Assembly (NCBI GenBank): GCA_002370555.1
Contig: AP014718.1
Location: 2,604,001 to 2,668,000 of the forward strand
Direction of reading: 5' to 3'
DNA length: 64,000 nucleotides
DNA from: Arthrobacter sp. Hiyo4
GTDB lineage: Bacteria; Actinomycetota; Actinomycetes; Actinomycetales; Micrococcaceae
Below are positions 54,904 through 64,000 of this stretch, one piece after another. The position numbers and the translations under genes are program-made. The first letter of the stretch is position 1. Each line of letters starts with the position of its first letter. The notes beneath the pieces were generated by a model. It searched no databases and was not told the origin of the DNA. It saw only the letters and a program-made list of their open reading frames with translations.

Positions 54904-57234
54904 GCGTTGTCTCCGTTCACGGGCGCGAGCAGCGCCACAGGGTATTGCTCCAGGATGCCGGCCACCGGCACCGGGCCGGGGCCGTGCGTCCGTCCCGTTA
55001 GTTCGTCCCGCATGGCAGTGGGAAGTTCGACGGCGGTATCCCGCCACCCGCCAGCGCGTTCCAGTCCGACGGGAAGCCGCGTCGCAAGGGTCAACGCACC
55101 GGGCGCGCCGCCAGCGCTGTCCGCCCCGCGGTCGAAGGCCACCAGGTGGTCCGCCGCAGCGTGGGAAGCCAGAACGGGCCGGTAGCCCTGGAAGAGGTCG
55201 GGCCGGTCCCGGCGGAGGCGCAGCGCCCGGGAGGTCACCAGCAGTTTGGTGGCCTCGTCCCGGAAGTTTCCCGGAACCGTGCCGGCATCCAGGGCGGCCA
55301 GGGCAGTTTCGCGGCGCTTGAAGTCGACGGCCCGCCTGTTGTCCGGGTCGGCCAGCGAGCGGTCCCGGAATTCGGTGCCCTGGTAGACGTCCGGCACTCC
55401 CGGCATGGTCAGCTGGAGCAGCTTCAGGGACAGCGAGTTGGAAGCGGCAAAGGCATCCGTCCTGGCGACGAAGTCTTCGATCGCCGTGGTGACCCGGGCG
55501 TCGTCGAACGCTGCATCCAGCGCTGCCCTAACCCGTGCTTCGAACTTTTCGTCCGGATCCGTCCAGGTGGTGGAATTGGCGGCTTCCCGGGCAGCCTTTT
55601 CCGCGTAGGCCTGCAGCCGTTCCCGCGACGCCGGCCACGCACCGATGACCGCCTGCCACAGCAGGTTCTCGAACGGGCCGTCGGGCACCGGGCGATCCCG
55701 CGAAGCGTGTCCAGGGTTGCGGCCCACTCATCCGGCAGCTCAGCGAGCACGGAAATCCGTGCCCGGGTGTCCTCGCTGCGCTTGGTGTCGTGCGTGGTCA
55801 AGGTGGTCATGGACAGCGGCAGGGACTCCTGGCGCCCGGCCATCCGCCGGTGGAACGCTTCCGGGTCGAGGGAGAAATGGGAGGGGTCCGCTCCCACTTC
55901 CGTCAGTGTCCCCAGCCGGGTGTACCGGTAGAAGGCCGTGTCCTCAACACCCTTGGCCATCACCATGCCGGACGTCTGCTGGAACCGCTGGCCCAGTTCG
56001 GTCTCGGGCTTCAAGAGCAGGGCAGCAGAACGTCCAACGCACCGGCCAGGTCAGGGCGCTGGCGGGCCGCGGCCGCGCAGGCCTCGCGCAGCACATTCTC
56101 ACCCGTGGGCAGGTAGGTCCGGTACACAGGGAAGGCCGCGATTACCTGCGCCAGGGCATCCGCCGCAACGTCCCCGGAGAGATTCGCGGAAGCGGGAACA
56201 AGACGTGCCAACCGCAGGATCTCGGACCGCAGCATGCCGTCCGCCACGGCACGCTTGGTCCCCAGGATCATGGCCGCATAGTCCGCAGGCTCCCCGGAGC
56301 GAAGCCGTGTATCCAACGCGTCCAACGCAGCCTTGCCGGCCGGGTCCACCAGCAGACGGTCCAGGTCGGCCAGGGCGTCGTAACCGGTCGTTCCCTCGCA
56401 GGCGAATTCCGCCGGCAGCTCCTCCCCCGGCTCCAGGATCTTCTCCACCAGGACGTAGGCCCCGCCGCTGAGGTCCTTGAGCCAGCGAAGGTACCCGGCA
56501 GGATCCGCCAGGCCGTCCGGGTGGTCCACGCGCAGCCCGTCAACCAGGCCGGCGTCGAACCAGCGCTTCACCTCGGCGTGGGCCTGGTCAAAAACCCAAG
56601 GATCCTCCACCCGGATGCCCGCCAGGGTGTTGACCGCGAAGAACCGCCGGTAGTTCAGCTCGCTGTCCGCCCGGCGCCAGGAGACGAGTTCATAATGCTG
56701 CCGGTCATGCACAGCCCGCGGAGAGTCGCCGTCGGAGTATGAACCTGCGGCCAACGGAAAGCGGTGGCCGTAATAGTGGAGCTCGCCATCGGCAACCACC
56801 AGAAGTCCGAGGTCGTCATCGCTGCCCAGGACGGGGATCCGGATCCGGCCTGCACCAAAGTCCCAGTCGACGTCGAACGCTTCCGCGTACGGCGAGCCGC
56901 GCCCTTCCTGCAGCAGCGACCACCACCACGGGTTCTGCGCCGGCGAGGCCACGCCCACATGGTTGGGGACGATGTCCACGAGCACGCCCATACCCTGTTC
57001 CCGCGCGGCTGAGGAGAGTGCCAGCAGGCCTTCCGGGCCACCCCGCTCCGGGTCCACCGACGACGGGTCCGTCACGTCATAGCCGTGATCGGAACCCTTT
57101 TCCGCCGTCAGGATCGGAGACAGGTAAACCCAGTCCACGCCCAGTGATTTCAGGTACGGAACGGTCGCAGCCGCATCAAAGAGCGTGAAGCTACTGCGGA
57201 TCTGGAGCCGGTAGGTGGACGCCGGAGTCTTCAC
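54900..57234 (-). CDS. treY: Malto-oligosyltrehalose synthase TreY (frameshifted)
   Basis: TreY turns the reducing end of maltodextrins into a trehalosyl unit. The N-terminus [40 protein letters not shown] and [11 protein letters not shown] are diagnostic. The catalytic Asp is in [15 protein letters not shown], Glu in [15 protein letters not shown], and [18 protein letters not shown] is the third acidic site. The GTG start (57232-57234) overlaps the treX stop. Single-base shifts near 56015 and 55690 break it. Repaired length is about 778 residues, normal for TreY. Confidence 0.94.
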
Positions 57235-59483
57235 TTGGTGCCGCCCTTCCGGTCCCCCACTTTCGTGGTCTTCCCGGCTCGGCCACCAAGGGTGTGCTGA
57301 GGGACTCGGTCTCGCTGGTGGCGGTCTGCGACAGTGCGGCAAGCGATGCGGCGACGGAATGGTCCGGTTCAACATCGGGAACGGTGTGCGCCCGGAGGAC
57401 CACCAGCGACTTTGCGTCCACCGGCAGGGCGTCACCGGCCTGGACCGGTGCGGTGTCCGCATTATGCCCGGCGGTGTCGATGATGATGTCCCACGCCGGT
57501 GCATATTCGTCGTTTGGAAGGGTGAAGTTCACCATGTCGTCGTGTGCGTTGAAGTACAGCACGAAGTTCACGTCGGTAATCCGACGGCCTCGGGCGTCCT
57601 TCCCCTGGATGCCGTCGCCGTTAAGGAATACACCCACCGAGCGGCCGAAACCGCTGTCCCAGTCCTCCGGCTTCATGGTGTCGCCTTCGAGGTCCAGCCA
57701 TACGATGTCCGGCAGCCGCTCGCCTTCGCCTCTGCGGACGGGGCGGCCGTCGAAGAACCTGCTCCGGCGGAACGTGGGGTGCTTGGCGCGAAGCGCGTTG
57801 ACGGCGGCGGTGAATTCGACGAGCGGCTGGTCGATGTTCTCCCAGTTGATCCAGGTCAGTTCCGAATCCTGGCAGTAGCCGTTGTTGTTGCCCTGCTGTG
57901 TGCGGCCCAGTTCGTCACCGTGCAGCAGCATGGGCACACCCTGGGAAAGCAACAGCGAGGCGATAAAGTTCCGCTGCTGGCGGGCGCGAAGCCCCAGGAC
58001 AGCAGGATCATCGGTGGGGCCTTCCGCCCCGCAGTTCCAGGACCGGTTGTGGGATTCGCCGTCGTTGTTGTCCTCGCCGTTGGCGTCGTTGCGCTTCTCG
58101 TTGTAGGACACCAGGTCCGCCAGCGTAAAGCCGTCGTGGGCGGTGACAAAGTTGATGGAGGCCACGGGCCGGCGCCCCGAGTGCTCGTACAAGTCGGCGG
58201 AGCCGGTGAGGCGGGACGCGAATTCGCCCAGTGTGGCCGGTTCACCGCGCCAGAAGTCGCGGACTGTGTCGCGATACTGGCCGTTCCACTCCGTCCACTG
58301 CGGCGGGAAGTTGCCCACCTGGTAGCCGCCCGGGCCCACATCCCACGGCTCGGCGATGAGCTTGACCTGGGAGACTACGGGGTCCTGCTGGATGAGTTCG
58401 AAGAAGGTGGAGAGTTTGTCCACATCGTAGAACTCGCGGGCAAGGGCGGAGGCGAGGTCGAAGCGGAACCCGTCGACGTGCATTTCGGTGACCCAGTACC
58501 GCAATGAATCCATGAGCAGTTGCAGGGAGTGGGGCTGGCGGACGTTGAGCGAGTTGCCCGTGCCCGTGTAGTCCATGTAGTGCTTCTCGTCGCCCTCCAT
58601 GAGCCGGTAGTAGGAGGCGTTGTCGATGCCCTTGAAGGACAGGGTGGGGCCCAGGTGGTTGCCTTCGGCCGTGTGGTTGTATACCACGTCCAGGATCACT
58701 TCGATGCCTGCGCGGTGCAGGGTGCGGACCATGGCTTTGAAGTCCTGGACCTGCTGGCCGGTGTCGCCGGTGGAACTGTAGGTGTTCTGCGGCGCGAAGA
58801 AGCCGATGGTGTTGTAGCCCCAGTAGTTGTTCAGGCCCTTGTCCTTCAGGGTCCCCTCGTTGACGAACTGGTGCACGGCATCAGCTCGATGGCGGTGATG
58901 CCCAGTTTCTGCAGGTGCGCGATGACGGACGGGTGCGCCACGCCGGCGTAGGTGCCGCGCTGCTCCTCGGGGATCTCGGGGTGGAGCTGGGTGAGGCCCT
59001 TGACGTGGCCTCGTAAATGACCGACTTGTGGTACGGGACACGGGGCAGGTGGTCGCCGTCCCAGTCGAAGAACGGGTTGATCACCACTCCCATCATCATG
59101 TGCGGCGCCGAGTCCTCATTGTTGATGGAGTCGGGCTCGCCCAGGTTGTAGGAGAAGAGCGCAGGCTCCCAGTCCATCTGCCCGTGCACGGCCTTGGCAT
59201 AGGGGTCCAGGAGCAGCTTGTTGGGGTTGAAGCGGTTGCCGGAGTCCGGGTCGTAGGGCCCGTGGACGCGGTAGCCGTATTTCTGGCCGGGCTGGACATG
59301 GGGGATGTAGCCGTGCCATACGTAGCCGTCCACTTCATCGAGCGTGAACCGCGTCTCAACACCGTCGTCATCGAAGAGGCAGAGCTCGATCTTTTCGGCC
59401 CGTTCGCTGAACAAAGCGAAGTTCGTGCCGGTCCCGTCAAAAGTGGCGCCAAGCGGATAAGCCGTTCCGGGCCAGATTTCCAT
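57231..59483 (-). CDS. treX: Glycogen debranching enzyme TreX/GlgX (frameshifted)
   Basis: TreX debranches glycogen to supply linear maltodextrins to TreY. The N-terminal CBM48 module opens [20 protein letters not shown]. The GH13 residues lie in [16 protein letters not shown] (Asp), [16 protein letters not shown] (Glu) and [17 protein letters not shown]. Single-base shifts occur near 59010, 58880 and 57285; the last restores a C-terminus ending GDRKGGTK whose TGA overlaps the treY GTG. The ATG has GAGGAG upstream. Repaired length is about 751 residues. First gene of the trehalose operon, which controls osmolyte production from glycogen. Confidence 0.94.
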
Positions 59484-59555
59484 GCGTACTCCTCATCGTT
59501 GTTCGACAGCGGGTGTGTGGACACAAGACCGCCCCTGCCGTTACAAAACCTATGC

Positions 59556-61164
59556 CTACGGTAGCGGGTGGGTATGACTATTACGTTTCCGGCCCGCCGG
59601 TTTACTAAGCAGGCTGATTTTATGCCACACCTCTGGTACGGCGTCCGCGATCCGGCCGGCCGTCAGCGGTCCCCCGCCGGACGCGGCGGCCCGGCAAGGC
59701 CGTGAAGGCTGGCCCCAGGGCGGCAATCGCCGCCCAGCGCTCGTCCGGATCGATGCCCGCGTCACGGAAGCGCCCGACGTCGGGCCCCAGTTGGGCGAGC
59801 AGCGCACCGATGATCCCGGCCAGGACGTCGCCGCTTCCGGCGGTGGCGAGCCACGCCGTGCCGTCCGCCTGGCTGTAGAAATCCTGGAAGGGCGAGGCCA
59901 CCAAGGTGGTGGCACCCTTCAGCAGCACAGTGGCCTCGGTGAGCACGGCGGCATGCCGGGCCGCGCCAAGGGTGGAGGACTCGACGGCGGTACGGCTCGG
60001 GCGGGATCAAAGTCCGGACTGTCCGGGGACGAGGCGAGCCGCTGGAGGAGGGCCGCCAACTCGCCGGCGTGCGGTGTAAGAATCACCTGCGGCGCCAGGA
60101 CCGCGGGCAGTGTGGGAAGCGCCCCGGCGTCGGCGATCACGGGCAGGCCGGATTCCACGGCGTCGCGGGCGCGCTGGAGCTGTTCGGTATCGCCGGGTCC
60201 CATGCCTGAACCCACCAGCCACGCCTGGACGTGCGTCTCCGGCACGGTGCCCGTGCTGCACACCACCTCCGGGCACGACTGCCGCACCAGGTCGGCCACC
60301 TCGGGCGGGCCCAGGTAGCGGACCATCCCCGCGCCGGCAGCCAGGGCACCCCGGCAGGCCAGCACGGCGGCGCCCGGATAGTCGGCCGAGCCAGCCACGA
60401 CGCCCAGTACGCCGCGGGAATACTTGTGCGAGCGCCTCCCCGGCTCGGGCAGGAGCCGGGCCAGGTCCACCGGCTCAAACCTGCGCAGCGCCGGCCAGGG
60501 CAGTTCATCTTCGATGCCGATAGGGACCACGTGGAAGCGTCCGGCGTAATCGGCGCCCGGGTCCGCCAGCAGTCCCACTTTGGCGGCGGCGAACGTGACG
60601 GTCAGATCCGCGAACAGCACGGGCGCATAAGCTTCCCCGGTGTCGGCGTCAACCCCGCTGGGGATATCGCAGGCGACCACAATCCCCTGTGCCATAGACG
60701 CCAGCCGCAAATCCGAAAGGCCGCTCACGAGATCGGCTGTTGCTCCGCGAAGGCCGCCGCGGGCGCCCGTCCCCAGGATTGCGTCAATTACGACGTCGGC
60801 ACCCGCCACGTGTGCGGCCAGCTGGCTGGCGTTCGATTCGGTGAGGAGGTGTACGCGCCCCCGGCCCGCTCAAAGGCAGCCAGCGCCTCGGCGTGGCCGT
60901 TCCGGCGGTGAGTACCGCCGTCGTACGCATCCCCCTGGCGGCCAGGAACGAGGCGGCGAAGAGGCCATCTCCCCCGTTGTTGCCCTTGCCTGCGAGGACG
61001 GCCACACTGGCGCCGTAAAGCCTCCGGCTGCGTGCCTGAAGCTCGCGGACCACCGCGTTGGCGAGCCCGTGGGAGGCCCGCTGCATCAGAACATCGCCCA
61101 TCCCTGCAGCCAGGAACGGCTGTTCTGCCGCCCTGATCTGGGTTCCGGTATAGGCGCCGATCAT
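59556..61164 (-). CDS. nnr: Bifunctional NAD(P)H-hydrate epimerase and dehydratase (frameshifted)
   Basis: This protein repairs NAD(P)H hydrates: the N-terminal epimerase domain (YTGTQIRAAEQPFLAAG, VAVLAGKGNNGGDGLFAA, VVACDIPSGVDADTG) interconverts epimers. The C-terminal ADP-dependent dehydratase (KYSRGVLGVVAGSADYPGAA, VILTPHAGELAALL, ATAGSGDVLAGIIGALL) restores the cofactor. Single-base shifts lie near 60905, 60860, 60000 and 59710. Repaired length is about 537 residues, in the range for the fused form. It starts 38 bases upstream of the acpS stop on the same strand; the association of nnr with acpS and glmS is common in actinobacteria. Confidence 0.92.
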
Positions 61165-61201
61165 GGTGTCAGGTCCGTCGTTGGGCGGAGCAGTGAGTGG
61201 C

Positions 61202-61548
61202 TCAGCCTTCGGCCAGGACCGTGGCGGTGGCGATTCCGCCGTCGTGGCTCATGGAGACGTGCCAGCGTTTGACGCCCTTGGACTCGGCAACGGCCAGCAC
61301 AGTTCCTTTGACCTGGATGGTGGGGCCGTGCTGGTCCAGGCCGATCCAGCAGTCCTGCCAGTTCATGCCGGCCGGCGCGCCGAGGACCTTGGCCACCGCC
61401 TCCTTGGCAGCGAACCGCGCAGCCAGGGAGCGGGTGTTCAGCTCACGTTCCGCGGGGACGAACAGCCGGTCCCGGAGCCCGGGGTGCGCTCAAGCTGGCG
61501 GCCGAACCGCTCGATGTCTACAACGTCTACGCCAATGCCAACAATCAT
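61202..61548 (-). CDS. acpS: Holo-[acyl-carrier-protein] synthase (frameshifted)
   Basis: AcpS transfers 4'-phosphopantetheine from CoA to acyl carrier protein. The two conserved blocks are seen: [20 protein letters not shown] at the start and [19 protein letters not shown] in the middle, then [19 protein letters not shown] single-base shift near 61477 (CCCCGGGCTCC region) splits it; repaired length is about 116 residues, normal. The ATG at 61546-61548 is clear. nnr follows downstream. Confidence 0.92.
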
Positions 61549-61598
61549 GGCGCCATTCTACGGGACACTCACGGACTGCCGTGCACACAGGGCCCGCC

Positions 61599-61660
61599 AT
61601 TACGTCTTCGTAATCACGCTGATATGATTACGAAAAGGTAATCGATCCTCACCTATTACG
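61599..61660 (+). promoter_or_regulatory. Operator cluster upstream of hipB
   Basis: Three related sites: the palindrome ATTACGTCTTCGTAAT (61599-61614), GATTACGAAAAGGTAATC (61626-61643) and the half-site ATTACGAAT (61655-61663). Such clustered palindromes are typical for autoregulation by HipB-type antitoxins. Confidence 0.65.
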
Positions 61661-61682
61661 AATAGCTCATCAAGGAGGCCGT

Positions 61683-61910
61683 GTGCACGGCGTCATGAAG
61701 TCAGTGGCCGATCTGGGCCTGATGGTCTACGGCGTCCGCCAGCGCAGCGGGCTCTCCCAGCGCGAGCTCGCCAGCCGGCTCGGCGTCAGCCAGCGGTACC
61801 TCTCCGAACTGGAGACCGGCAAGCCGAAGGTGCTCAACGACCAGTTCTTCGCCCTCATGGAAAAACTCGGAATCGAACTGACCTTCAGGGAGGGCCCCGA
61901 CCGTGGCTGA
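61683..61910 (+). CDS. HipB-type antitoxin, XRE-family regulator
   Basis: An intact 75-residue protein with an HTH of the Cro/CI type (VRQRSGLSQRELASRLGVSQRYLSELETGKPK). AAGGAGG lies 4 bases before a GTG start (61683); an ATG 12 bases further in is the alternative. HipB neutralises and co-represses with the HipA kinase. It overlaps the following hipA remnant by 8 bases, as in normal hipBA modules. The antitoxin appears intact while the toxin does not. Confidence 0.85.
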   Translation: MHGVMKSVADLGLMVYGVRQRSGLSQRELASRLGVSQRYLSELETGKPKVLNDQFFALMEKLGIELTFREGPDRG

Positions 61911-62549
61911 AGCGCAGGAGGTCCACCTCTACGGCACTGTCATCGGGCGCATGGTCCGCCACGGCGCCGCCACCGTGACGTTCGAATCCTCCGACGCCGG
62001 GATGGCCCGGTTCGGGATCGGCTCGCGGATCCTGTCCTCCAACCTGCCACTTGGACCCCGCCCCTCGACCCCGGAGGCGGCCACTGCGTTCTTCGGTGGA
62101 CTGCTGCCGTAAGGATCTGGCAGATCGAACCTTGCCAAACAGGCGCAGTCCCTCCGAAGCCCCGCCGGTGCCGTCAGGCTGGCGCCGCTCTACGACGTGT
62201 CAATGCACGCCCTGGCGCCCAACGGCCAGCTGAAAATGTCCCTCCAGATCAACTCCCGCGCCTTTCAGCCGTCGTTGACGGTGGAAGACCTTGTCGCTGA
62301 GGGCATCTCCTGGGGACTCGACGGACGGCATGCACGGCACGCCGTCACCGAACGCTCAAGGATCTGGCCCAAGCCCTCGAACAGGCCGACGCATCCGCCG
62401 TCGGGGAAAATGTGGCGCGGTACATCGGCCACGGGACAAGGAATCTACTGGACGGCAAGGCCGCCCGGATCGGTAGCGCACACCCGTCATTGGTCACACT
62501 CGGTCCAGTTCCGGCCATGCCACCGCGCCGTTCTTCTGGGGTGCGTTAG
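61903..62549 (+). pseudogene. hipA remnant: toxin kinase with deleted core
   Basis: The first 70 residues (VHLYGTVIGRMVRHGAATVTFES, STPEAATAFFGGLLP) match the N-terminal subdomain of HipA-like kinases. After an in-place frameshift at 62110 (EGSGRSNLAKQA), the sequence jumps at about 62150 to APLYDVSMHALAPNGQLKMSLQINSR, which is the C-terminal portion of the family. About 200 residues of kinase core, including the P-loop and catalytic Asp, are missing, and further stops and shifts follow to about 62549. HipA is normally about 400 residues. The gene is therefore almost certainly inactive. Confidence 0.75.
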
Positions 62550-62648
62550 GCAGAGGGACGCCAGGATTCCATCAGCAAACCAGTTGACACAACGGTGCAT
62601 TCCTCACTGACGACTCGAGGGCAGGCCGTTGACGGAGTCCGCCGGCCG

Positions 62649-63802
62649 CTACCCGAGCCGACGGTATTCATCGATCAGCGACGAAGGCACCGGCGAGACA
62701 CCGGGAACGTCCTTACCTGGGCCAGAACTCGGCCTGAAACGGCGGAGCAGGGCTGCGCCATCAAGTGCCCATCGGAATCCGGGGCTGGATAAAGCAGCCC
62801 GGTAGGCGGCGTCAACCGTGTCCGGGTATTTCGCCGCGAGGTCCTCCAGGACGTAACCGGGAACCGTCTTGTCCTCCACATAGCCACGCAGGAGTTCCGC
62901 AGCCGGGTCCTCCGCATCGGCCGGCGGCGTACGGTGGGCTGCCTCGACCTGTCCGTAGCAGACGAGGAAGGACACACCCATCAGCGGATGATGGTAGAGC
63001 GCTACGTCGTCGGACCCTGCCAGCTCCGGCGGGAAGGAATCATCCGGTGCGATCTGTTCAGCTGCGGTCACCAGTGCGGAAGCCTTGGGATTTGCAGCGA
63101 CGGACGCCTCGCTGCAGGCATTCAGGAAACTGCGGTACGCCGCGATGATGTCACCCCCGGTACCGCTCACAATATGCGCCCCAAAGAGGTCCAGGAACGT
63201 GGTGTGGTGCTCTCCGACGATCCTGTGTCCCTGCTCGAGGTTCGCCGGATTATTGAATACCAAGGTGGGAAAGCGCCTGAGCAGAGACGCCGCAAGTGTC
63301 TGGACGCCGGGAGGTCCCGCGGACCGAACAGGCGTTTGGTCCCGCTGATGGTCCAGATGTCCCCGATGGGCACCAGGCGCGTCATGACATAGCCGCCTCG
63401 CTGAACGACGCTGATCGCTTCCGCCCCGGCTGTGGCGTAGGCCGGGTAGTCCATCTCATCGATGAGGTTGTGCAGGTTAAGCCGGGCACCCTTACGGGCA
63501 TCGACGCGGAAGACGCCGAGTACATTGCGTTCGCGCCACCCCTCGTAGACGAGTCGCTCCTCCGGCGCAATGGTCTTATTGGTGCGCAGATAACGGTCCA
63601 GCAGCGGCTCACGTCCGTCCTGGTCTGGATCATAGAGCAGCGACTCGACGGCTTCCGCCCATTGATCATGCGCCGCACTCCCGAGCCCGGAGAAGTCTGA
63701 CAACGCCTGCGAAAGACGCCGGGCGAACCCCGGTGAGCATGCGTAGTCGACCAGCGCTTTCTTGAGGTTCCCTGCCCGGTCCAACAATTCGTCGATGCCC
63801 AT
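62649..63802 (-). CDS. Hypothetical protein (frameshifted)
   Basis: About 385 residues after repairing a shift near 63285. No membrane segment and no motif I recognise. It is soluble and mixed alpha/beta in appearance; notable stretches are VESLLYDPDQDGREPLLDRYLR, ERNVLGVFRVDARKGARLNLHN, TRLVPIGDIWTISGTKRLFG and VYHHPLMGVSFLVCYGQVEAAH-like. The start ATG at 63800-63802 follows the glmS stop by about 10 bases, so it is probably co-transcribed with glmS. The function is unknown. Confidence 0.6.
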
Positions 63803-63812
63803 CAGTCCGCGG

Positions 63813-64000
63813 CTACTCTACGGTGACGCTCTTGGCGAGGTTGCGGGGCTGGTCCACGTCGTAGCCCTTGGCCGAGGCGAGGGCCAGTGCGAAGATCTGC
63901 AGCGGGACGGTGCTGAGCAGCGGGGCCAGCAGCACGGGGGTTTCCGGGATGTAGAAGACGTGCTCGGCGTAGGCCTTCACTGCTTCGTCGCCCTCTTCGG
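63813..64000 (-). CDS. glmS: 3' end of glutamine-fructose-6-phosphate aminotransferase
   Basis: The minus-strand frame running in from the window edge reads AEHVFYIPETPVLLAPLLST, VPLQIFALALASAKGYDVDQ and PRNLAKSVTVE, then TAG. This is the invariant C-terminus of GlmS, the enzyme that makes glucosamine-6-phosphate for peptidoglycan and mycothiol precursors. Only the last 62 residues are inside the window. Confidence 0.95.
   Translation of the reverse strand, partial: EEGDEAVKAYAEHVFYIPETPVLLAPLLSTVPLQIFALALASAKGYDVDQPRNLAKSVTVE

Overview
The window comes from a high-GC actinobacterium, most likely an Arthrobacter/Pseudarthrobacter-type member of the Micrococcaceae. Pointers to this are mycothiol synthesis (mshA with ino1 close by), the treX-treY-treZ trehalose operon, paired IMP dehydrogenase-like genes (guaB and guaB3), HrcA/CIRCE control of groES, frequent GTG starts with AGGAGG-type ribosome binding sites, and the order rimJ-like, galU, 5-formyl-THF cyclo-ligase, FmdB-type protein, which I recall from mycobacteria. 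It is ordinary chromosome: coding is dense, no gap without a gene reaches 300 bases, and I see no rRNA, tRNA, CRISPR array, insertion sequence or prophage.

One technical fact dominates. More than half of the genes are broken by single-base frameshifts, roughly 60 to 70 in all. Wherever I checked, protein similarity resumes if one base is added back to a short G or C run, so these look like sequencing deletions and not pseudogenes. I therefore annotate each such gene as one CDS over its full span and give approximate shift points.

Layout. 1-3.7 kb: edge gene, GNAT, galU (minus); cyclo-ligase, FmdB/Ruc-like protein under a CIRCE-like site, SAF-domain protein (plus). 3.7-7.8 kb: a very large helicase-like protein with a changed Walker A motif and a C-terminal Vsr-like nuclease domain. 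7.9-20.2 kb: guaA, DUF3817, SURF1, PTS IIA, glpD, guaB3, a secreted subtilase, an ABC exporter and guaB. 20.4-28.3 kb: OafA/SGNH acyltransferase, DUF389 protein, flavin monooxygenase, PQ-loop protein, TPR-LuxR regulator, ATP-dependent DNA ligase. 28.4-30.6 kb: groES-groEL with two CIRCE elements. 31-36 kb: membrane protein, methyltransferase, shikimate dehydrogenase-like protein, a 27-bp-arm inverted repeat, a GH3 lipoprotein and a YbdK-type ligase. 36.2-40.5 kb: the tightly coupled operon alr-tsaE-tsaB-rimI-tsaD (minus). 40.5-43.6 kb: PfkB kinase, GH4 glycosidase, GNAT. 43.7-49.1 kb: mshA, fhs, a DUF559 nuclease-like gene and ino1, punctuated by three arrays of an unusual 32-nt repeat. 49.2-53 kb: aldo/keto reductase and a membrane serine-hydrolase-like protein. 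53.1-59.5 kb: treX-treY-treZ. 59.5-64 kb: nnr, acpS, a hipB gene with a gutted hipA, an unknown protein and the 3' end of glmS.

The most promising candidates for something undescribed are the 32-nt repeat arrays. They lie in sense orientation at the 3' ends of mshA, fhs and ino1 and bracket the DUF559 nuclease gene as inverted clusters. Next come the helicase-like/nuclease fusion with degenerate ATPase motifs and the long perfect inverted repeat at 33.2 kb.
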